Shown here: positions 52,464-64,000 of the stretch, piece by piece
Layout of the letters: each line of letters opens with the position of its first letter
Numbering within the stretch: position 1 is the first letter of the stretch
Source of the DNA: Adiantum capillus-veneris
Taxonomy: Eukaryota; Streptophyta; Polypodiopsida; Polypodiales; Pteridaceae
Length of the DNA stretch: 64,000 nucleotides
NCBI GenBank assembly: GCA_014529385.2
Contig: CM043946.1
Coordinates: 18,807,077-18,871,076, forward strand
Direction of reading: 5' to 3'
The notes under the pieces: model-generated
What the model was told of the DNA's origin: nothing
Seen by the model: only the letters and a program-made list of their open reading frames with translations
Database searches by the model: none
Translations under genes and position numbers: made by a program

Positions 52464-54689
52464 TGTCGTGCACCTCCGCTCCCATGCAAAGAAAGATGCC
52501 AAAAAAATGCACTTTAAGTTTGTTTGAAGCTTATATGTTTAATGCACAGTGATTAAGGGCTGGTTGCACGCCGAGTTCAATGCAGAATGTATGTCAAATG
52601 CGGTTGAAAGGGCCAAAATATGCCTTAATGATGCTAAAAATTATTATGCTTGAAGTGAACACGGATGGGGTATTGTGCCCTAGAACTGTAGTGCTCGATG
52701 TGCTCTACCGGCCTGTCTTTATGGCTCGCTGATTGGAGCTATGATGAAGAAGTTATGGTAGTTTAAAGTTCAAGTCCATTGCAGATCCTTGGCAGATTGG
52801 GCAACAGCAGCTGACGGAATAAAAATGAAATGAATGCATCGGGCTGAAGTGCTCACTTTGTGGAGCGTGTCGGTCTTTTCAGATCGATGATCGGGATTTT
52901 GGTTGGCAAGATATGGCCAGTTCAAGTATCGCCGGGGGCCGTGTTCGAACCGCCCTGGTCGCCCTGATCAGTCATCCAACTGGCTTAATGTAGTGCGGTG
53001 CCCGATGTGTATGCCAAATGTGGGCCGATGCGGGAGTATTTTTATCATATGCTTAGCTTTGACGGACAGAGATACTTGCATCTTGGAAGCCATGGTGCCA
53101 TTCAACACACTAGAGTGGACAGTAGAATTCACGGTGATATTGCTAATCAGTGGATGCGGGAAATGAAGTCAAGGAAGTCATGCCTTAACCGATATTTATG
53201 CCGAATGTGATTCCCTTACGATGCTTATGGCCGCCAATGAATAAGCCTGGCAAAGCTTTGGCCGACATGTGCATCGGACATGAAGTCCTAAGCTTTTTTG
53301 CCGATATGTATGCCAAATGTGGTGCCCTACAAGGGCTTAAAACCCTCCAAGACCAAAGCTTAACCGGCCGCCCAAACTCCGAGGGCCACAATTATGTTGC
53401 CCATGATTAGCCGCCCAAGGGTACATAAAAATGGTCGCCCATGGGGTGGCCACCCAAAACAAAAAAAATGGGTTTTATTGAGTGTGTAAACAAAAAGAGG
53501 AAAAAAGGCATGGTGTAGAAGCAGGGCAGCCAGAGAGAAACTGCGCATGGAGAAAGAAGCTCGCGGTTGCGGATATGAGCCTCAGATGCCCAACCGGAGA
53601 AACGAAAAGCAGGCAAAACCTCGTCGCGCTACTTTTCGGCACCAGATTCGCCGGTTTTCGCACAGGTCCGAACTCGGTGTGCCACGGCATAAGCAGCGGT
53701 TCCTGCCACATCAGCCACCCATTAGCGACATCGCTAATGGGTAGGCTATTTTTAGGGGGACAGCATGCAACTAAAAAAAGGGGGGACAATCATCGTGAGT
53801 TCTCTCCTCTCCTTGGGCTGAAGAGATCCCTTCTCAAGCTGAAAGCTCTTAAGCTCTTAATACATATTCAAAAACACCATCTTCCAACCTCCATAGTAAA
53901 AAGGTCTTAAGCTCTTAATACATACTTTTAAGCTCCATCTTCTATGAGCTCTTCTTTCCGCCTAAGAATGCTCTTAAGCTCTTGATAATCGGGAAGCATA
54001 ATCTCCGAAGCTCGATAGCCTTAAGCTCTTAATACATACTTTTAAGCTCCATCTTCTTTGATCTCTTCTCTCCGCCTAAGAATGCTCTTAAGCTCTTGAT
54101 AATCGGGAAGCATAATCTCCGAAGCTCGATAGCCTTAAGCTCTTAATACATACTCTTAAGCATAATCTCCAAAGCTCCATAGCCTTAAGCTCTTGATAAT
54201 TGAAATCCCCTTAAGTTCTTTTCTTAAGCTCCATACCCTTAAGCCCTTGATAACCAAGATCGACTTAAGCTCTCTCTTCCTCCTCATGGGAAGTTAATCT
54301 CGAGAAGCTCTTAAGCTTCTCCTCCGAATCTTCAAACTTGCTTAATCCTCGTAAGCTTAAACCCCTTCATAAGCCATAATCCAAAGCTTGAAGCTTATCA
54401 ACCACTCGAATTGAAGAGCAGAAGGCAAAGTAAGCAGAATTTTATCAATTTCTTGTTTAAGCACCTGGTTTAAGCCAAATTTTGCCAGATTTTTCCTTGT
54501 AAAAGCATTTAAGCTTCCATTAAGGATTGATTATTCATGGATTCTGTCGATTAACTAGAAATTAGACGGACTGCTTGTTTTGAATACTGTTGTCGATAAT
54601 TGCATCTGCTACACCTTGTTTCTCGCACCTCTCATAGCCAGGGGCCCGGTGCCTTCCCGGCTCACCTTTCGCACAATTATCCCCCGACA
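52464..54689 (+). repeat. 5' LTR of the Ty3 element
   Basis: The 2,226-bp LTR holds a 114-bp tandem unit (starts at 53906, 54020 and a partial third at 54134), rich in CTTAAGCTCTTAA-type palindromic phrases. The same array sits in the 3' LTR at 62049, 62163 and 62277. Short ORFs in the LTR are not believed. Confidence 0.92.
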
Positions 54690-54693
54690 TTCT

Positions 54694-54708
54694 TGGTGAA
54701 CCCGACAC
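54694..54708 (+). other. Candidate primer binding site of the Ty3 element
   Basis: TGGTGAACCCGACAC starts 4 nt after the LTR and opens with TGG, as expected for complementarity to a tRNA CCA end. I could not assign the tRNA. Confidence 0.5.
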
Positions 54709-54743
54709 AAAACGAGCCGGGGTGAGCAGTGTGGTGAAGAAGG

Positions 54744-55800
54744 ATGTCGACACCGCAAGAGGCTGCCATGCAGCAAATGATGCAGCAATTTGCTGCTTAC
54801 ATGCAACAACAGCAGGCTGCTCAACAGCATTACAATTTTTCGGATAGGATCCGTAAAGCTCGGCACACAGTTATCGAGAAATTGCATCGATTTGAAGGCC
54901 GGGATAGTAGCAAATTCTGCAACATCTATGAACACGCAATGGAAGAGAATGGAATTGATGATCAGAACGCAGTAGAAGGATTCCACTTGATTGCTAAGCC
55001 GGAACTTAGAAGTCGAATTAAAGAAATTCAGGTGCTTCAAGGCATGAATTGGCAGGATTTCAAGAAGGCACTTCAGGAGGAATACTTCCTCGAGGATTCT
55101 CAAACAGTAACCAGGCAAAGTTTCATGAAGTGGGTGCAGAAGAAGAACAATCATGCGGGAATTTGAGAAGAAATTTGAGCAACTCTCTTCGACAGAGCAA
55201 CGTTCAATGAGGGATCAGAAGGTTGAGTTGTTCATTCAGGCTGCTGATCCTCGACTTCAGAAGAGTTTAGTGCAGTTGCTAGAGGATCCAAGTGGAGAAT
55301 TGGGCTTAACATCCGACTGGAAGGTATTCACCGAAGCAGTCAACATGATCGTGAAACGATAGATGAGAGGCGACAAGATGATCGTGGCTGACATCATGGA
55401 TGTTGCGGAGGAGGAACCTAAAGAGAAAACAACCTCGGCAATACCCAGAGTGGAGGAGCCAGTTCTTGACGAATTGGTAAAAGGTATTCAAGAATTGAAC
55501 TTGAATTTGAAAGCTGTTATATTTGATGGTCTAGCTCCAAAGGGGTCTACATCGGAGCCTAGGCAGCAGCCACCACGCAAAGGCTGGGACCGATGCATGT
55601 GGTGTGACAGTGAAGACCACAAGTATGTTAAGGAATGTGATGAATTTGACGAAGCGTATAAAAAGAATGTGGTGCTCTGGAAGGACAAGAAGATACACCT
55701 TAGGGCAACAGGTGAGATGCTCCACCTGAACTTCGGTAGGGGCGGCATGAAGAAGATAGTTGATGGGCTGCAAGTCTGCGCGGAAGGGTGATGAAGATGG
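54744..55800 (+). pseudogene. Ty3 Gag, broken
   Basis: ATG 54744 begins a Gln-rich N-terminus (MQQMMQQFAAYMQQQQ), then a gag capsid-like region (RFEGRDSSKFC-like, then QDFKKALQEEYF) in frame to 55166. A frameshift follows near 55155 and a TAG at 55360-55362. The last part holds one zinc knuckle, CMWCDSEDHKYVKEC, with five instead of four residues between His and the last Cys. A second frameshift joins it to the protease frame near 55770. Confidence 0.72.
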
Positions 55801-57045
55801 TGCAAGTATCAAGGGTCAATTGTGGCCTTATGCTTTGAAGACAGCAAAAACTGGACAGGTAACTTATGGGAAGTTGCGGCAAGTTGGGAATCCAATTCGA
55901 GAAACCACAGGGTGGATTGATCCAGTGGATTCCCTCTCAGTGTATGCATTCATTGCGAAGTCTCAAGCTAATGAGGCCATGGTGGAAGAGAAACGGAAAA
56001 GAGATGAAGAAGCTCGTGGGACATCGAAGAGGACAACGAGGTTCAACAACAAGAAACAAGAAAGTCCTGCTCCTAAGCCCGCTCCTGAAGTGGTGATGGA
56101 GGATGCACCTAAGGACAAAAAGCAAGGTAAACCCAGGGGACCCTCTTATAAGCTCAAGTCTGACATTGAATTAGCTACAGATTTAAATAAAGTCTTTGAA
56201 GAGCAAATTCTGAATAGCAAGGTGGAGCTCACATTGGGTGATATATTGGGGATTGCCAAACGTGAGTTTCATGAGGAGATAATAGATATCATTAAAAGAA
56301 AGCAGCAGATACCAAGTGAACAGGAGCCGGAGTCAGTAAAGTGCCAGACGGTACGCCACATTGAAGCAATTCTAGACGACTATGAAGAGTATTTGGCGAA
56401 TCTTGAAGAAGAAGAAGAGTCGAGGTCTGTGGTGGTGTTAAATCCAACCATACCTGAGGTAAGGCATGTTCATTTCAATGAAGATGAAGATAGTGAAATC
56501 ATACCAAGGAGTCACTTTTCAAGGACTCATTGGGCAAGAGCAACAACCGAAACTGTTGTAAAGCTTGGCGACATCGAAGAACCGGTCTTAGCACTCATAG
56601 ATCATGGATCGGAGATCAATTTGATGGCTAAAAGCTTGCACAAAAAGGGGAAATGGCCTATTGATGTGGACCATGGTTGGCGGATTCGATTTGCCAATAT
56701 GCTTCCAGGCGACCCTTATGGTGCATGTGTCAATGTTAAGGTAACTGTACGGGATGTCTGTGATGAGCAAAACTTCTTTATACAGGAGCATTCCTCTTAT
56801 CCTTTAATTCTGGTAACAACCATACATTACGGCTGTGCGAATGGAAACCAAAGTGCTAGATGATGGCTCGGCCTATGCCAAGGTTCGGAGCCGTGATGGT
56901 AAAAAAGCAGTGCAATTCTTGACTGTATGTGTTGACCATGCTAGAAATAAGGACAGTCTACGTGATCATCCAATGCCGAAGATACGCAAGGAGTTTAGAG
57001 AACACAGGTTTGCACAGGATTTTCTCGGAGTGCCATTATAAAGCG
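55760..57045 (+). pseudogene. Ty3 linker and protease
   Basis: A 367-codon frame carries a Lys/Glu-rich linker and the segment SDIELATDLNKVFEEQILNS with KVELTLGDILGIAKREFHE, typical of a DUF4100-like region in this Ty3 group, then the aspartic protease ALIDHGSEINLM (Asp codon at 56600). His in place of Ser/Thr after the catalytic Asp occurs in this lineage. The frame shifts near 56835 before the YPLILG-like end of the protease, which continues at 56835-57041. Confidence 0.7.
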
Positions 57046-57199
57046 GGACTATGGTGGTACAAGTGAGGAGAAGTTCTCGCAAAGAGAAGCTTTCTCTTCG
57101 GGGGTTTTGGGGTTAACATCTGAAGGTTCAATCTCTTTCAGAAAATTTAATGATCTGCCAAAGTGGGAAAAGCAGTATGTTTGAGGTATTCAAAGTGAA

Positions 57200-58840
57200 T
57201 TGCAGGGTTGTGATGTGCTTGAATCTGATGATGTGATTTCAGGAATCTTTGAAGAGGTATCTTATGAAGATACTATGTCAGTGCTTGAAGAGATCATGCA
57301 AAATAGGTTACAAAGTGGAACTGAAGTAGTCAAGGTTCATTCAATGGACATGTATGATGAGTTAAGTTCATATGAAGCACTTATGCATATTGAAGATGAT
57401 TCAGGTGAAACTGTTGAAGCACAGGTAGAGACCAAATACAAGACTGTTGCAAAGAAAGTGAGGCCAGTGGCTACACCGCTGCCAGAAGGAAGTGATGAGA
57501 TGATCAAGGAGGCTTCTCGACAGCCTATACTCAGAGATCCTAAGAACATAGGGCACAAGTTTACTAAGGAGACACTGCAGCAGCTGAAGGTTGGTGAAGA
57601 CGGTTTCCTTGATGAAGAGGAGATCAAATGTTTTCAAGGTATGCTCGAAAAACATGGTAAAGCTTTCGCTTTTGAGCCAAGTGAGATAGGGTGTGTGGAT
57701 CCGAGTGTTGTTTCACCAATGGTTATTTTCACTGTTCCACACATGACATGGAGCTTGCATCCTATTCTAGTTCCTAAAGCTCACTTGCCAAAGCTCATCA
57801 ATTTGCTCAATGAAAAGATTAAAATGGGGATTTTCGAGCCGTCATGTGCTCCGTATTCTAATCGATGTTTTATTGTTCCAAAGAAAAATGGCACATTAAG
57901 GTTCATTCAAGATATGCAACCGGTTAACAAGGTAACAATCCGCAATGGGGGTACTGGCCCAATTGTGGATGAATTTGTTGAGGCCTTTGCAGGTAGATCT
58001 ATTTACTCCATGGGCGATCTTTATTCAGGATATGATCAATTCTAGTTAGCTTTGGAGAGCAGGGATCTTACTACAATGCATACTCCTCTTGGTTTGGTAA
58101 GGATGTGCACTCTACCACAGGGTGCTACTAATTTAGTAGCTCATATGATGAACGTCATGAATAAGGTATTAAGGGACTTTATCCTACATGTTACCATGCC
58201 TTTCATTGATGATCTACCAATTAAGGGCTGTGAAGAAGGTTCAAAAGATGAAGCAAAAGACCAGAGGGGGTGCAGACAGTTTGTTGCTCAACATATCGCT
58301 GACTGTGATGCTATAATATCAAGGCTTGAAGAAGTTAACTTAACACTTTTAGGTCAAAAATCGACTTTTGGAGCTAAGGAGGTCTTAATTGTGGGACACA
58401 TGTGCAATTCTGAAGGAAGAAGGCCAAGTCCTGCAAAAGTTGAAGCAATCCAAAAGACGAAGGACACATGTTCTTCAGTTACCGAGGTTCGTCGATTCTT
58501 AGGTGCGTGTGTGTTCTATCGTATTTGGCTGCCGCACTTTGCCCATGTTGTAAAGGTGCTGTATCAATTGCTACAAAAAGGTAAGAGGTATTTTTAGAAA
58601 GAAGCTCACACAGAAGCTATTAAGAAATTAAAGAAGATGCTTCTTGAGGCTCCGACCTTGAGGAAAGTTGATTATAAATGCAACAGGCCAGTTATTTTAA
58701 CATTTGACACTAGCCCGATAGGTATTGGATGGGCTATAGGTCAAGATGATGCTGAAGGACACAGGTATGCAGTGAGATTTGGAGCCAAGGTGCTCAATGC
58801 TCATCAATGAGGGTATCCACAAGTTAAGAGGGAAATTTGG
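57200..58840 (+). pseudogene. Ty3 reverse transcriptase and start of RNase H
   Basis: The RT reads from MTWSLHPILVPKAHL through PYSNRCFIVPKKNGTLRFIQDM and SMGDLYSGYDQF to TAG (58043-58045), then in the same frame LALESRDLTT, TLPQGATNLVAHMM and the catalytic FIDD (58202-58213) in place of YxDD. TAG at 58595-58597 precedes the RNase H start (LTFDTSPIGIGW, about 58698-58733), which meets TGA at 58808. Most stops sit where Gln or Trp would be expected. Confidence 0.82.
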
Positions 58841-60523
58841 GCGTTGCTACTGCTTTAAGGACCGATAAAGAATACTTTATTGAAGCTTCCGTTGTGGTAG
58901 AGACAGATTGCTTGCCACTGATAGGAATGATTGCAAATTGCTCTACTCCGGACATTGCCATGCTACGATGGATAGCATATATCAAGTCTCTTAACCCTGA
59001 ATTTTGTCATATTGCAGGTAGAGATAACCCTATTGCTGATATGTTATCAAGAGCCAGGTTTGAAGATGAAGAAGAGATGCTGACCACGAGTGATGATGTT
59101 GGATTGAAGTTCTACACGTCTTCTTATCTACATGCCAACTGTGGTAGTATTGTTCATGTTTTTGAAGTCTTTTCCGAAGAGTTTTATGATAGAGAGTGGC
59201 TTATGATTGGCCGCTACCTAAGTACTCTCACTAGACAAGAAGGATGGAGTGATCAAGAATTCAGGAAGATCAGGAAAAAGGCCTATGGCTATTTCCTGAA
59301 AGACGGACATTTATGGAAGCAACCGAAGCACCCAGGGGGGGTACCACAACGAGTTATTTGCGACAAAGCAACCCAACAGCAAGTGATTAAAGAGTTTCAT
59401 GAAAGTCTATGGGCTGGACACAGAGGAGCCTAGGCAACCTTTGTCAAAATTAAAGACCGATATTGGTGGAGAGGTATGTATAAAGATGTGGTTCAATTTG
59501 TGGAATCATGCTTAATATGTCAACAATACTCTAATGTGCGACATAGAGATGGGTTGCATCCCACCTATCCACTGGCTATGCACTACAAGTGGGTGGTGGA
59601 CCTTATTACAATGGCAGTAGGAGTGTGGAAGATGAGATATATTGTTCTTGCCAGGGAAGATCTTACTAATCAGGTGGAAGGCAGAGCTTTGCGTACCAAA
59701 GCTACCAGTTCAGTATGCAAGTTCTTGCTTGAAGATGTTATCTCTAGGTATGGATGTGTTGGCAGAATTATTGCAGATAGAGGAGAGTTGGATGCAAATG
59801 AAGCTCGAGAGTTTTTTGCTCTTATGGGCATTAAGCTCGCCCTCACCACGGCATATAATCCAGAAGGTAACGGGAAGAGTGAAAGAGGACATCCGCATTG
59901 TTAAATCTTTAGCAAAGGCGTGTGAAGGACATATTGGTGATTGGCCTATTCTCTTGCCATTTGCTCTGTGGGCTGATCGCACTACTCAAAGTTCAGTTAC
60001 AGGATTTATGCCATTCGAATTGATGCATGGGCAGAAACCCATTATGCCTACGGAGGAAGCAGTTACAACTTGGACCATAATGCCATGGGAGGAAGGTATG
60101 TCTACTGAAGACTTGCTTGCTCTACGTATTCGACAGCTTGAGAGGCGTCAAGAGGATATTGAGCACGCTAAAGAGAAGCTTAAGGAGGCAAGATTGAAGA
60201 ACAAGGCAGCATTTGATGGAAAGCATAGACTACAACCACATGCTATCAAGGAAGGTGACTGGGTACTTGTCTATGACAGTAGCTTGGAGAACCAATACAC
60301 TGCTATGCGGAAAATGGTGAAACGGTGGTTTGGATCATATGTGGTGCAACATGTTTTTGATAATGCAACATATCAATTATGTGAACTAGATGGTACTATG
60401 CTTAAAGTGCCTATTGCAGGAAAAAGGGTCAAGCTGTTCAAGAAGCGAGAAGGCGAGATTTTTCTTGAAGATTCCCATTCAAATCCGCCTCCACAGAATC
60501 ATGTTTATGTATGCGTCAGATGA
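58825..60523 (+). pseudogene. Ty3 RNase H C-terminus and integrase
   Basis: RNase H ends with ETDCLPLIGM and GRDNPIADMLSR. The integrase has the HHCC zinc site (HESLWAGH ... CLICQ, about 59398-59520), a DDE core (VVDLITM, IIADRGELD, then NPEGNGKSERG at about 59860-59890) and a C-terminal segment with a GDWVLVYDS motif (about 60255-60282). A TAG at 59431-59433 and a frameshift near 59885 break it. No chromodomain is recognisable. Confidence 0.8.
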
Positions 60524-60586
60524 TATGTCTGATGATGATTCTAATGAAGCTGATTAAGTGCAATTGGCACAGACCGGAGGCTGTGG

Positions 60587-60604
60587 AGGTTTAGAGGGGG
60601 TGAA
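60587..60604 (+). other. Polypurine tract of the Ty3 element
   Basis: GTTTAGAGGGGGTGAA lies directly before the 3' LTR. Confidence 0.65.
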
Positions 60605-62832
60605 TGTCGTGCAGCTCCGCTCCCATGCAAAGAAAGATGCCAGGAAAATGCACATTAAGTTTGTTTGAAGCTTATATGTTTAATGAACAGTGATTAAGGG
60701 CTGGTTGCACGCCGAGTTCAATGTAGAATGTATGTCAAATGCAGCTGAAAGGGCCAAAACATGCCTTAATGATGCTAAAAAGTGTTATGCTTGAAGTGAA
60801 CAAGGATGGGGTATTGTGTCCTAGAACTGCAGTGCTTGATGTGCTCTACCGGCCTGTCTTTACGGCTCGTCGATTGGAGCTACGATGAAGAAGTTATGGC
60901 AGTTTAAAGTTCAAGTTGATTGCAGATCCATGCTAGATTGGGCAACAACAGCTGACGGAATAAAAATGAAATGAATCCATCACGCCGAAGTGCTCACTTT
61001 GTGGAGCACGTTGGTCTTTTCAGATCAATGATCGGGATTTCGGTAGGCAAGATATGGCCAGTTTAAGTATCGTCGGGGGCCGGGTTCGAACAGCCCTAGT
61101 CGCCTTGATCAGTCATCCAACTGGTTTAATGTAGTGCGGTGCCCGATCTGTATGCCAAATGTGGGCCGATGCGGGAGTATTTTTATCATATGCTTAGCTT
61201 TGACGGACAGAGATACTTGCATCTTGGAATCCATAGTGCCATTCAACACACTAGAGTGGGCAGTAGAATTCACGGTGATATTGCTAATCAGTGGATGCGG
61301 GAAATGAAGTCAAGGAAGTCATGCCTTAACCGATATTTATGCCGAATGTGATTCCCTTACGATGCTTATGGCCGCCAATGAATAAGCCTGGCAAAGCTTT
61401 GGCCGACATGTGCATTGGACATGAAGTCCTAAGCTTTTTTGCCGATATGTATGCCAAATGTGGTGCCCTACAAGCGCTTAAAACCCTCCAAGACCAAAGC
61501 TTAACCGGCCGCCCAAACTCCGAGGGCCACAATTATGTTGCCCATGATTAGCCGCCCAAGGGCACATAAAAATGGCCGCCCATGGGGTGGTGCCACCCAA
61601 AACAAAAAAAAAGGGTTTTATTGAGTGTGTAAACAAAAGACGAAAAAAGGCATGGCGTAGAAGCAGGGCAGCGAGAGAGAAACTGCGCATGGAGAAAGAA
61701 GCTCGCAGTTGCAGATACGGGCCTCGGATGCCCTCACCGGAGAAACGAAAAGCATGCAAAACCTCCTCACGCTACTTTTCGGCACCGGATTCGCCGGTTT
61801 TGACGCAGGTCCGAACTCGGTGTGCCACGGCATAAGCAGCGGTTCCTGCCACATCAGCCACCCATTAGCGACATCGCTAATGGGTAGGCTATTTGTAGGG
61901 GGGCAACATGCAACTAAAAAAAGGGGGGACAATCATCGTGAGTTCTCTCCTCTCCTTGGGCTGAAGAGATCCCTCCTCAAGCTGAAAACTCTTAAGTTCA
62001 TAATACATATTCGAAAACACCATCTGTGAACCTCCATAGTAAAAAGCTCTTAAGCTCTTAATACATACTTTTAAGCTCCATCTTCTTTGAGCTCTTCTCT
62101 CCGCCTAAGAATGCTCTTAAGCTCTTGATAATCGGGAAGCATAATCTCTGAAGCTCGATAGCCTTAAGTTCTTAATACATACTTTTAAGCTCCATCTTCT
62201 TTGAGCTCTTCTCTCCGCCTAAGGATGCTCTTAAGCTCTTGATAATAGGGAAACATAATCTCCGAAGCTCGATAGCCTTAAGCTCTTAATACATACTCTT
62301 AAGCATAATCTCCAAAGCTCCATAGTTTTAAGCTCTTGATAATCGAAATCCCCTTAAGTTCTTTTCTTAAGCTCCATACCCTTAAGCCCTTGATAACCAA
62401 GATCGACTTAAGCTCTCTCTTCCTCCTCATGGGAAGTTAATCTCGAGAAGCTCTTAAGCTTCTCCTCCGAATCTTCAAACTTGCTTAATCCTCGTAAGCT
62501 TAAACCCCTTCATAAGCCATAATCCAAAGCTTGAAGCTTATTAACCACTCGAATTGAAGAGCAGAAGGCAAAGTAAGCAGAATTTTATCAATTTCTTGTT
62601 TAAACACCTGGTTTAAGCCAGATTTTGTCAGATTTTTCCTTGTAAAAGCATTTAAGCTTCCATTAAGGATTGATTATTCATGGATTCTATCGATTAACTG
62701 GAAATTAGACGGACTGCTTGTTTTGAATACTGTTGTTGATAATTGCATCTGCTACACTTTGTTTCCCGCACCTCTCACAGCCAAGGGCCCGATGCCTTCC
62801 CGGCTCACCTTTCGCACAATTATCCCCCGACA
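60605..62832 (+). repeat. 3' LTR of the Ty3 element
   Basis: This 2,228-bp LTR is colinear with 52464-54689, including the 114-bp tandem array. Confidence 0.92.
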
Positions 62833-62847
62833 ACGTCTCGATATTCG

Positions 62848-62898
<51 letters not shown>

Positions 62899-62990
62899 TT
62901 GATAAAAGAGTCTAGTGTCATGTCATCAAATAAGAGTTTGGGCAAAAGTTGTTGGAAATGGTGAGCTTTAGCACTATCTAACACGGAATA
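62833..62990 (+). repeat. R repeat, copy 4 (right part, after the Ty3 element)
   Basis: It begins with the second ACGT and continues CTCGATATTCG, a (GA)n tract (62852-62894), AAGAGTTTGGGCAAAAGTTG and TGGTGAGCTTTAGCACTATCTAACACGG, completing copy 4. Confidence 0.85.
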
Positions 62991-63539
62991 TTAAACGAAG
63001 CCTCAACCATGGAATCCATAGTGAGAAATTCCGAGCGAGAATCATTAGATGCGCAATGCCGTCAAATTTTTGAGAAGTAAACAAGGACAAGTTTAGTAAG
63101 CTACAAGATAGGGGATAGTGGACGCCTGAGTTTATTTATCAATTTTATGTTTGCCTTTGAAATCATGTGATGCGTGCGGGTTGGTTAAGCCATCAGTCCA
63201 TCGGGGACTAACATCGTAGAGCGCACCACTCGGACCCCATGTTAGATAGCATTGAGAAGTGGCGAGTTTGGGCGAAAGTTATTGGGAGTTGCAATTGTCT
63301 TTGGTTGTGTGAAGGATTGGAAAGTTGGAGTAGAGAGCCTCCACATTCCACATGCTCAGATGATGACCTACTGCTCGTTTAAGGTTGACTATATTACTAT
63401 GCTTTATTTACCTTACTCTCTCACGCTTGTATTATAATCTCAATCCAATCTTGCTTTTGCTTCACTTGATTGCCTATCGTTTTCATTGCTAGCATTTTGG
63501 GTTTAACCATTGCGGTACCTGTCTAAGATACATGTAAGG
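62991..63539. other. Intergenic, with a CASPL 3'-UTR scrap
   Basis: GCCTCAACCATGGAATCCAT (about 63000) also follows R copy 3. At about 63405-63505 a diverged piece of the CASPL 3' UTR (ATTATAATCTCAATCCAATC, TTGATTGCCTATCGTTTTCA) recurs. No gene was found. Confidence 0.55.
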
Positions 63540-63655
63540 GTGATTTTTTTTGTAGCAAATTGCGTGCGCAATGGGTCGCTTGGTTGCCTTCGAACCCATG
63601 ACCTAGGTCACGGAGGTTGAAAACCAACCAAGTTAGCTCCTCTAGACAAATTCAA
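63540..63655 (-). mobile_element. tRNA-derived SINE-like head
   Basis: On the minus strand the sequence carries GGAGCTAACTTGGTTGG, resembling a pol III A box, and GGGTTCGAAGGC (63586-63597), close to the B box GGTTCGANNCC, at tRNA-like spacing. It ends in GCTACAAAAAAAATCA. No target duplication was identified, so a SINE is likely but not proven. Confidence 0.45.
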
Positions 63656-63711
63656 GGGTGGTTTAATCTGATGATTGTTTTTTGTTAAATTAAAATAATA
63701 GACTAATGGCA

Positions 63712-64000
63712 ATGTTAGATGGAAGAAGTGTTTTCTTTTGGGCTTTCTAAAACCTGAGTACTGCATACCTGGTTTTCTTCATTGGACAATATGAAATTCT
63801 CAAATTGTTTACCGTTGTCTTTTACTGCGTTTTGTAGAGAGAGAGTCCAAAATGGGTTGGACAGAGAAGAGCAGACGGTGACTTTTTTGCATTTCAAATA
63901 TTATTGCGGATATATCCGTGCTTATTTCCATCAGTATTATCATGATTATTGCCACAAAAATTACTACGACTATTACAGAATTCCACTTTAGCGCTTACAT
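63712..64000 (-). repeat. CACTA-like element end plus flank (arm 2 of an inverted duplication)
   Basis: It is the reverse complement of 49660-49965. Seven 12-bp units in register occupy 63900-63983 (ATTATTGCGGAT, ATATCCGTGCTT, ...). The terminus would be near 63787, with the element's interior to the right, beyond the window. Confidence 0.72.

Larger units (their letters stand above)
52464..62832 (+). mobile_element. Ty3-type LTR retrotransposon, complete but inactive, 10.4 kb
   Basis: Direct LTRs of 2,226 and 2,228 bp begin TGTCG and end CGACA, with ACGT target duplications. Domain order is gag, protease, RT, RNase H, integrase, which defines Ty3. The polyprotein is cut by stops and several frameshifts. 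By eye the LTRs differ by several percent in their first 350 bases, mostly by transitions, so it is older than the gag-pro element at the left. Confidence 0.92.

Overview
This is nuclear DNA from a land plant with a large, repeat-rich genome. The evidence is a complete three-exon CASP-like (Casparian strip membrane domain) gene, plant-type gene relics (NPH3, PAN-type receptor kinase, nsLTP, MCM5, NFD4/nodulin-like), canonical plant Helitron ends and Ty3 LTR elements. A fern or similar large-genome lineage is my guess from the look of the Ty3, LINE and helentron-like elements and the abundant (TC)n/(GA)n microsatellites; the sequence does not prove it. Nearly everything except the CASP-like gene is transposable-element or pseudogene DNA, so reading order is mostly a record of nested insertions.

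Layout. (1) 1-18060: three head-to-tail copies of one LINE family, each joined to the next through a (TATC)n(TC)n tail, as if each copy landed in the microsatellite tail of the previous one. The middle copy (ORF1 + ORF2 with endonuclease and RT) is split by a young 8.9-kb LTR retrotransposon on the minus strand (6318-15222, target duplication ATTTT). That element encodes only gag and protease in one frame cut by three stops, with no RT or integrase. (2) 18048-19012: about 965 bp of nearly pure CT-rich DNA. (3) About 19014-22748: a decayed CACTA (En/Spm)-like element with 12-bp subterminal repeats at both ends. (4) 22749-26200: intergenic DNA with Ty3 and L1-like relics. (5) 26675-27665: the intact CASP-like gene. 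(6) 29064-29365: an NFD4-type transporter fragment.

(7) About 30.1-37.5 kb: a helentron-like rolling-circle element with an intron-bearing RPA-like gene, a Myb/trihelix-like ORF, and a Rep-helicase fused in frame to an EEP endonuclease, all damaged by stops and frameshifts. (8) 37.98-42.59 kb: fragments of four unrelated host genes (PAN receptor kinase, NPH3, lipid-transfer protein, MCM5), all on the same strand, directly downstream of the rolling-circle genes. (9) 43.69-52.46 kb: four copies of a roughly 0.75-1 kb promoter-like repeat (called R here), several joined to truncated copies of the CASP-like gene's 3' end. One R copy contains a 3,701-bp non-autonomous Helitron with exact 5'-TC...CTAG-3' ends between A and T. 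(10) 52464-62832: a complete but dead Ty3 LTR retrotransposon (2.2-kb LTRs, 4-bp target duplication) inserted into the fourth R copy, which resumes at 62833. (11) 62.99-64 kb: a tRNA/SINE-like head and a second CACTA-like end, which is an inverted duplicate of one near 49.7 kb.

Strongest leads: the EEP-fused RPA-bearing rolling-circle element in a plant; the LINE family that seems to target (TC)n tracts; the recently moved gag-pro-only LTR element with a three-stop reading frame; the same-strand captured-gene cluster; and the CACTA family with 12-bp-phased ends.
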